Origin: Amoeboaphelidium occidentale
Lineage: Eukaryota > Aphelidiomycota > Aphelidea
NCBI GenBank assembly: GCA_023515795.1
Contig: JALGPX010000070.1
Location: 1 to 59,201 of the forward strand
Direction of reading: 5' to 3'
DNA: 59,201 bases
Program-made: the position numbers and the translations under genes
Notes under the pieces: generated by a model
Database searches by the model: none
The model's input: only the letters and a program-made list of their open reading frames with translations
What the model was told of the DNA's origin: nothing
Shown: positions 53,176 through 59,201 of the stretch, one piece after another
Layout of the letters: every line of letters starts with the position of its first letter
Position numbering within the stretch: the first letter of the stretch is position 1

Positions 53176-53342
53176 GGTACAGGCAAGGCGCGGTTGAAGT
53201 TGTTGATAAGATATAAATAGAACATCGAATGGTCAAAGGAATGACGTTTATTTTTAAGGGTTTTTGGTAGTATTCTTATCCATCTTGAATGTGCTGAAAA
53301 TTTTGGTGAAACGGTCGTGATTTTTGATCTTTTCATCACAAA

Positions 53343-54795
53343 ATGCTAAGCGTAAGATTTGATTATTTCCTTGCTTACCTTTAGAATACACGCCCAAAGG
53401 ATAAGAAAGTTAAAAATGCTTTGAAGAAAGCAGCAGAGGGATTTAAAGAAGCAAAACAGGCTCAGAAAGACGCGGAATTATTGAATCTGGAAGAGCAAGG
53501 GTAAATAACATGATCGCGCGCAATGCCCTTATGATTCTAGTTATATCGAAACGGACAAAATGGAAAAGACAACGAAGCTTACCCAGAAGGATATCATCGA
53601 TTCTGTTGACGCGTACACTGCAAAGAAGGTATGATCTTCCATGTGATCGGCCTTAATTCTTAAGGGCTTTGAGTTACAATTGAATGATTTTGGTCCTTAT
53701 AGCGTGGATTATACTCATAATGGATCTCATTTACTACTCGCTGGAAAGAAGGGGCACATCGCTACGATGGACTGGAGAAGCGGCAAGTTGTTTGGTGAAG
53801 TGCATCTGAAGGAATCTACGTACGACTGCAAATGGCTGCACAACGAAACAATGTTTGCTCTTGCTCAGCGAAAATACGTGTACATTTACGACAGAGAGTG
53901 TATGGAAATCCATAGGCTCACAAACCACACAGAAGCTCTGAAGCTCGACTATTTGCGTTATCATTTTCTATTAACAAGTATCGGCAATAATGGAATACTG
54001 AGGTATCACGATACTTCTACAGGAGAATTAGTCGCTGAACTCAAAACAAAAATGGGTCGCTGTGAAATAATGACAAATAATCCATGCAATGCGATTGTGC
54101 ATTTAGGACACGCGAATGGAGTTGTGTCGCTGTGGACTCCTAATCTTACCTCTCCAGTTGTTAAAATGCTTTGTCACAAAGGCCCAGTTACTGCAGTAGC
54201 AGTTGAGAATGGTGGAAACTACATGACAACAGCCGGACTCGACGGTCAAATGAAAGTTTGGGATATCAGAAAGTTTCAGCCTGTACATCAGTACTACACT
54301 TTCTCTCCTGCAAAATCATTGTCTATTAGTCAGAAAGGATTGCTAGCAGTTGGGTTTGGTCCTAATGTAGCTATCTGGAGAAACGCTCTGAAGGCAAAAC
54401 AAGTTACTCCATACATGAATCACTTGCAGCCATCTACTGCAGTTACAGACGTCATGTTTTGCCCTTACGAAGATATACTTGGTGTAGGTCATACGAAGGG
54501 CTTCTCTAGTTTGATTATTCCTGGTGCTGGTGAAGCTAATTATGATGCACTAGAGGCCAATCCTTACCAAACAAAGAAACAGAGACAAGAAGCAGAAGTT
54601 AAAGCTTTACTTGATAAACTCCAACCTAATATGATAACGATAAATCCTGATGATATCGGAAATGTCGATCAGTCTAAAGTCGAAGTTATTGTACCAGAAA
54701 AGAAGCAAGATCATTTCAAGCGCAAAGTCAAGAGAAAGAGAAGAACCAAAGGCAAAATTGTCAGAAACAAGGAAAAAAGCAAAGAGCAGTCTTAA
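53343..54795 (+). CDS. UTP7: UTP7/WDR46-type small-subunit processome protein
   Basis: Exons 53343-53351 (9 nt), 53385-53500, 53541-53628 and 53665-54795 encode 447 residues. Introns are 33, 40 and 36 nt, and phase is kept throughout. The exon joins give EQGYIETDKMEKTTKLTQKD and TAKKGFELQLNDFGPY, both expected in the family. WD repeats then include AGKKGHIATMDW and TTAGLDGQMKVWDIRKF. The BING4-type C terminus is KQRQEAEVKALLDKLQPNMI, followed by a very basic tail. It acts in the nucleolus in 18S rRNA maturation. The 9-nt first exon is the least certain part. Confidence 0.9.
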
Positions 54796-54827
54796 ACGTC
54801 TCTGAAATAGAATAGAGAAACTGATTT

Positions 54828-56929
54828 TTAATTGATGATGTTATCGATGATGGATGTGTTAGTTGTGTGCGGCAACGTAACAATGAAGTTTGGATTACGT
54901 TGCATTTCCTCCAATATTTGCTGTTGAGCAAAGGAATTTCCGCTCCATGCTCTTCTTGCAACTCCATTATTGACATCCCAGTACAGCATCTGCTTAGCTT
55001 TTTCGGCTGCTTCTTTTGTGCCATCCAACATTAACAAGAAGCCGCCATTAATCGCTTGGCCCCACTAAAAATTACTTGAGTAGTAAAAAAAGCTTACCCC
55101 GGTTCCTCCTCCGTTGTGCAAAGAAACACTAGTGGCTCCTCTGAAGGCATCTCCAACAAAGTTGTGTGTAGCCATGTCAGCGCAGAACTTTGAGCCATCT
55201 GTAATTGAAGATGTTTCTCTGAATGGAGAATCAGTACCAGAAACATCATGATGATCTCTGCTAAGCATCACAGGTCCAATTTTCCCTGCTGCAACGGCTT
55301 CGTTAATTTTAAGCGCAATTGAAACTCGGCCCTCTGAATTGGAATACAATATCCTGGCTTCACTCCCAACAACAAGTTGATGAGTTTCACATTCTTCGAT
55401 CCATTTTAAGTTGTCTGCGTACTGCATTGAAACTTTTCCGCTCAAGTTCGGTCGAGAAATCAAACGTTTCAATTCATCCTGCGCTATTTTATCCGTGTGC
55501 TTCAAGTCTTCATGTTTCATCGAAAGACAAACCCAACGGAAAGGGCCAAATCCCAAAGAAAAGATATCGCCCATAAAATCTTCAAAATAGGACTTGTACT
55601 TGAAACTTTTCTTATCTTCAGCCCATACATCAGCTCCTGCTCTCGAGGCTTCGAATAAGAATGCATTCCCGTAGTCCCAAAACTTCATTCCTTTTGCGCT
55701 TAACCTATTAACTGCATTCACATGTCTCCTCAAACTTTCATGCACTTCCAGTCTACACAAAAGTGAGTTAAATACAATTGCATTCTTTACCTGAACTTAG
55801 CTGGATCATTTGCCATCATTTCACGAGCCTTTTCGAAAGACATTGTTACAGGATAGTAGCCTCCTTGAAAAGGATTGTGCAATGAAGTTTGATCTGATCC
55901 TAAATCAACAATATTTTCCTCCTCTTCAGCAAGACGCTCCCATAAAGTAACAACATTTCCTAGCCATCCAATAGATAAAGTCGACTTCGTTTTACGAGCT
56001 TCTTTGATCATAGATATAACATTTTCCAAATCCCTTTCCTTATGCTGAATCCAACCTTGTTCGTATCTTTTCTGCCAAGCAGCAGGATCTACTTCTGCGA
56101 CAACAGCAATCATACCCGCAATAACTCCAGCTTTTGGCTGCGCTCCTGACATTCCACCCAAACCTGCAGTAACAAAAACTTTGCCTTTCATGTCTTCAGC
56201 AGATTTAGATCCCAAAAACTTTCTAGCTGCATTCATAAGAGTAATTGTCGTACCGTGAACAATGCCTTGTGGCCCAATGTAACAGTAACTTCCTGCAGTC
56301 ATCTGTCCAAATTGAGTGTTTCCTTGCGCATACATGCGATCATAATCCTCTGGTTTGGAGTAATTCGGGATGACCATACCATTTGTAACAACAACACGAG
56401 GTGCCCAGTTAGACGAAGGAAAAACACCCAAAGGATGACCAGAGTACATTACAAGCGTTTGATCATCTTGCAACTCGCACAAATACTTCATGACCAAGCG
56501 ATACTGTGCCCAATTAGAAAAAACACTCCCATTACCGCCGTACGTTACAGCCTCATGCGGATACTGTGCAACTTTTCTATCCAAATTATTCATGATCATC
56601 AGCATAACTCCTGCAGCATGTTTAGACTTTGCTGGATACAAGTCAATAGGATATGCCTTCATTTCATAGGAAGTTGGCCTGAAGCGGTACATATAAATGT
56701 GTCCATACAACTGTAGTTCATTATAAAATTCTTTGCCCAGCTTGTCGTGATACTTTTCCGGAATATATCTTAAAGCGTTTGCGAGTGCCAGCTTCTGTTC
56801 ATCCACAGACAAGCCATGCGCTCTCTTTGGAGCATGCGGAACATCTTCAGTCCTCTTCGTAACGTCAAATTCTTTCTCAAAAAGTCTTTCCGACAAGCCC
56901 TCCTTCAACTCTGACAAATCCGTCGTCAT
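54828..56929 (-). CDS. UROC1: urocanate hydratase (urocanase)
   Basis: Exons 56929-55791, 55752-55098 and 55064-54828 (introns 38 and 33 nt) encode 676 residues, the eukaryotic length. Blocks include [64 protein letters not shown] (NAD-binding), [20 protein letters not shown] and ISRDHHD-like [17 protein letters not shown]. It converts urocanate to imidazolonepropionate in histidine breakdown. The gene is divergent from homogentisate dioxygenase with 36 bases between start codons. Confidence 0.96.
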
Positions 56930-56965
56930 GCTTTTTGTCCTGAGAAAAATCAGTGTGAAACTGAA
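56930..56965. promoter_or_regulatory. 36-base bidirectional spacer (urocanase / homogentisate dioxygenase)
   Basis: Two amino-acid catabolic genes start back to back at 56929 (minus) and 56966 (plus). A shared promoter is inferred from distance alone. GAAA runs are present but no known factor site is claimed. Confidence 0.45.
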
Positions 56966-58387
56966 ATGAGTTCAACTGGTGCAGCCTCATCCATCGTTCC
57001 GCCATGGGAGCCTTCTAATAAACTCGACAAATTTAAATATCAAAGCGGATTTGGCAATGATTTTGAGTCTGAAGCTTTGCCTGGTGCTTTGCCCGTTGGT
57101 CAGAACACTCCTCAGAAATGTCCGTATAATTTGTATGCAGAACAATTGACTGGTTCTGCTTTTACCATGCCCAGGCATCAGAATTTTAAAAGGTAAGCTT
57201 CATGGGATATCTTTAATTGTGTCGTTAGCTGGCTTTATCGCATCAGGCCTTCTGTGTGCCATCAGCCGTTTCAACATCAGCCGCATCCTTACATTTCCTC
57301 CAGTTTCATTGCACCACAGGAACCTACGACAGAAACAGAAATTCAGGTTACTCCTAATCAGTTGAGATGGTCTCCTTTTGATATTCCAACTGCACCAACC
57401 GATTTTATTGAAGGTTGGCGCTCTGTATGCGGATCTGGCAGCCCCTCCATAAGAAATGGCATGGGTGTTCACATTTACGTTGCGAATAAGGATATGAAGA
57501 ACAAGGCGTTTTATAATTCTGATGGTGATTTGCTAATTGTTCCGCAGCAAGGCACTCTGACGATTAAAACAGAATTTGGGATGATGTCAGTTGCGCCAAA
57601 TGAAATTGCTGTCATTCCGCGTGGTGTGAAGTATTCTGTTAATTTGGCTGAAGGCCCAAGCAGAGGTTACTTGTGTGAAGTATTCAATGGTCGTTTTGAA
57701 TTGCCTGATTTGGGTCCAATAGGTGCTAATGGTTTGGCTAATCCAAGAGACTTCCTAACTCCTGTTGCTGCATTTGAGGATTTGGATGAAAAGTTTTTGA
57801 TTGTTAATAAGTTTCAAGGCCACATTTTTGTTGCTGAACAAGACCATTCCCCTTTTGATGTTGTCGCGTGGCATGGGAATTATGTTCCTTTCAAGTATGA
57901 TTTGAATAGGTTCTGTGTTGTTAACTCTACATCATTTGATCACCTTGATCCATCAATATTCACTGTTCTGACTTGTAAGTCTGCTATTCCTGGTATGGCA
58001 ATATGCGACTTTGCAATTTTCCCTCCTCGTTGGGCTGTTCAATATGCTACTTTCAGGCCTCCTTACTACCACAGGAACGTCGCATCTGAATTCATGGGAA
58101 TTGTGTATGGAACTTATGAGGCTAAGAAGGAAGGTTTTCTTCCTGGTGGAGCATCACTTCATAGCTTCTGCACTCCACACGGACCTGATGCTACTACTTT
58201 CGAATCGGGAAGTAACGCTGAATTGAAACCTGTTCGTGTTGCAGATAAGTCACAGAGCTTCATGTTTGAATCGTCATTGATGCTAAACTTGACTAAATGG
58301 GCTCTGGTTGAAAGCAAGAAGGTTCAAAGCAACTATTTGCAAGAGTCATGGGGCGGTTTGAAGAAGCACTTCAATGGAAAGAAATAA
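56966..58387 (+). CDS. HGD: homogentisate 1,2-dioxygenase
   Basis: Exons 56966-57192 and 57229-58387 with a 36-nt intron encode 461 residues. The N terminus has [20 protein letters not shown] and [14 protein letters not shown]. The catalytic cupin has [17 protein letters not shown]. The iron ligands fall in [12 protein letters not shown] (His and Glu) and [11 protein letters not shown] (His). The enzyme opens the ring of homogentisate to maleylacetoacetate in tyrosine and phenylalanine breakdown. Confidence 0.97.
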
Positions 58388-58505
58388 AACAATGATTAAT
58401 TATTAAGCTAGGGGTTTTACTGTCTGAGTTATTCTCACGTTACGCGAAATCTGGCGTTGTTTGGGGTGCGAGAATCAGACATTTCATCACATCTTCCTAA
58501 TCACT

Positions 58506-59135
58506 ATGGACCAAAGATCTGCACAAACAGGAGAGCACTTCTCTCATGATATTGATCTAGAGAATGGAGATATTGGATTACGGAATTCATATGCTGATTA
58601 TGATGATACGCCAGATAGTGAGAACGATAGACCAGTGAAACATGTATGATCTTGTCATAATCAGCAGATGTCTAACTCTTTTAAGGGACCGTTTGCAGCG
58701 ATAGCGGCTGTCACAAGTCCAGGAGAACTCCCACTATCATTCAAGAATGAACTAGATCAAAAATCACTACTGTCCTATTCTAAATCAAAGGTATCAACCG
58801 ACCATTCATGTGTTCGAAATCGCAACTCACTTGCGAATACTCAAAGGTTAAAAAAGTACAGATGGACTATACTGGCAGCTTTTGGACTATTGGTGCTTGG
58901 TATTGGTTTCATCGTTGGATCCGTACTAGAATTTGCTTTTGACCGAGAAGCAGGAAGCACGACCAGAGGTTCCCTTTTCCTGATATGCGGCCTACTTTTG
59001 GGGCCAGCTGGAGGTAAGCATTTACTCTTTTAATTATACTAACTACTGCCAGGTTTTAATCTATTTTACATTTATCAAGCATTCAGAGGTGTTCCAGGCT
59101 ATCATTTTAACGGAATACCATCCTTTGATGGCTGA
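58506..59135 (+). CDS. TMEM230/TMEM134-like two-TM membrane protein
   Basis: Exon 1 starts at ATG 58506; exon 2 runs to 59013 and exon 3 is 59053-59135. The last intron (39 nt) has a perfect TACTAAC at 59037-59043. The joined C terminus has RGSLFLICGLLLGPAGG, then YIYQAFRGVPGYHFNGIPSFDG, the family signature. The first intron is ambiguous. GTGAAA at 58635 with either AG (58664 or 58667) gives 30 or 33 nt; GTATGA at 58644 gives 21 or 24 nt. All keep frame, so the length is about 185 residues. The TMEM230 family works in vesicle traffic. Confidence 0.82.
59037..59043 (+). other. intron branch site TACTAAC
   Basis: Exact yeast-type branch-point consensus, 9 bases before the AG that ends the last intron of the TMEM230-like gene. 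Similar CTAAT/CTAAC sites occur in introns near 41707 and 42175. Confidence 0.75.
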
Positions 59136-59201
59136 TCAAGTCGCTTACAATCAACGAGTCATTGTACAATGACTCGCGCAGAGCCTAATAAATAGGATGC
59201 A

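Noticed and set aside
1-59201. tRNA genes, CRISPR arrays, bacterial operons or LTR retroelements
   Set aside because: I looked for cloverleaf-like boxes, regularly spaced repeats and paired long terminal repeats and saw none that held up; the sequence is eukaryotic with spliced genes.

Overview
Eukaryotic nuclear window from a very compact, somewhat AT-rich genome. I resolved about 47 spliceosomal introns by eye, and nearly all are 33-61 nt long with GT-AG ends (one is GC-AG). One carries a perfect TACTAAC branch site. Gene content points to an early-diverging fungus or close relative (chytrid, blastocladian, aphelid or Cryptomycota grade). It has a Pmt2-type O-mannosyltransferase, a Tda10-type glycerate kinase, NPRL3, a UTP7-type WD protein and a Kgd4-type subunit. 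It also has urocanase, which most Dikarya lack, a Crinkler/RHS-type gene and Fanzor elements. The species cannot be fixed from sequence alone.

Layout. 1-3.7 kb is an accessory patch of Fanzor (eukaryotic TnpB-like RNA-guided nuclease) copies, with two suspicious single-N joins. 3.7-7.6 kb is one intronless 1300-codon multipass membrane protein built of about 14 degenerate repeats. 7.6-25.99 kb is housekeeping: GT34 glycosyltransferase, UBE3D-like, DPH5, NDUFAF3, LSm8, a Mit_KHE1-type protein, a nucleotide-sugar-type transporter, Pmt2, a catalytically altered myotubularin, glycogen branching enzyme, proteasome beta4, a SNAP-like protein and SNW1/SKIP. 26.3-28.3 kb is a Crinkler/RHS-like gene with three in-frame stops. 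28.6-43.8 kb holds MPO1-like, TIM44, a non-coding stretch with a gap, AGXT, a second Fanzor remnant, a BTB protein, NPRL3, a 2OG oxygenase, glycerate kinase, a DUF3712-like membrane protein, a Kelch protein, a tail-anchored acyl-CoA-binding protein, KGD4, a four-TM protein and succinyl-CoA ligase beta. 43.8-59.2 kb holds an NCoR/Snt1-like SANT protein, a seven-TM protein, an LRR protein, CLP1, two tandem SEC14 proteins, UTP7, urocanase, homogentisate dioxygenase and a TMEM230/134-like protein.

Genes mostly alternate strand. Convergent coding regions overlap or nearly touch, and divergent start codons can be only 12-36 nt apart, implying shared bidirectional promoters. Functional neighbours include KGD4 with succinyl-CoA ligase beta (consecutive TCA-cycle steps), AGXT near glycerate kinase (glyoxylate/glycerate metabolism) and divergent urocanase/homogentisate dioxygenase (His and Tyr breakdown). 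Three 21-N gaps are each flanked by 102-140 bp near-identical direct repeats, which look like unmerged contig overlaps, not biology.

Many start codons and all splice sites were inferred from reading frame, family similarity and splice consensus. No database search was run.
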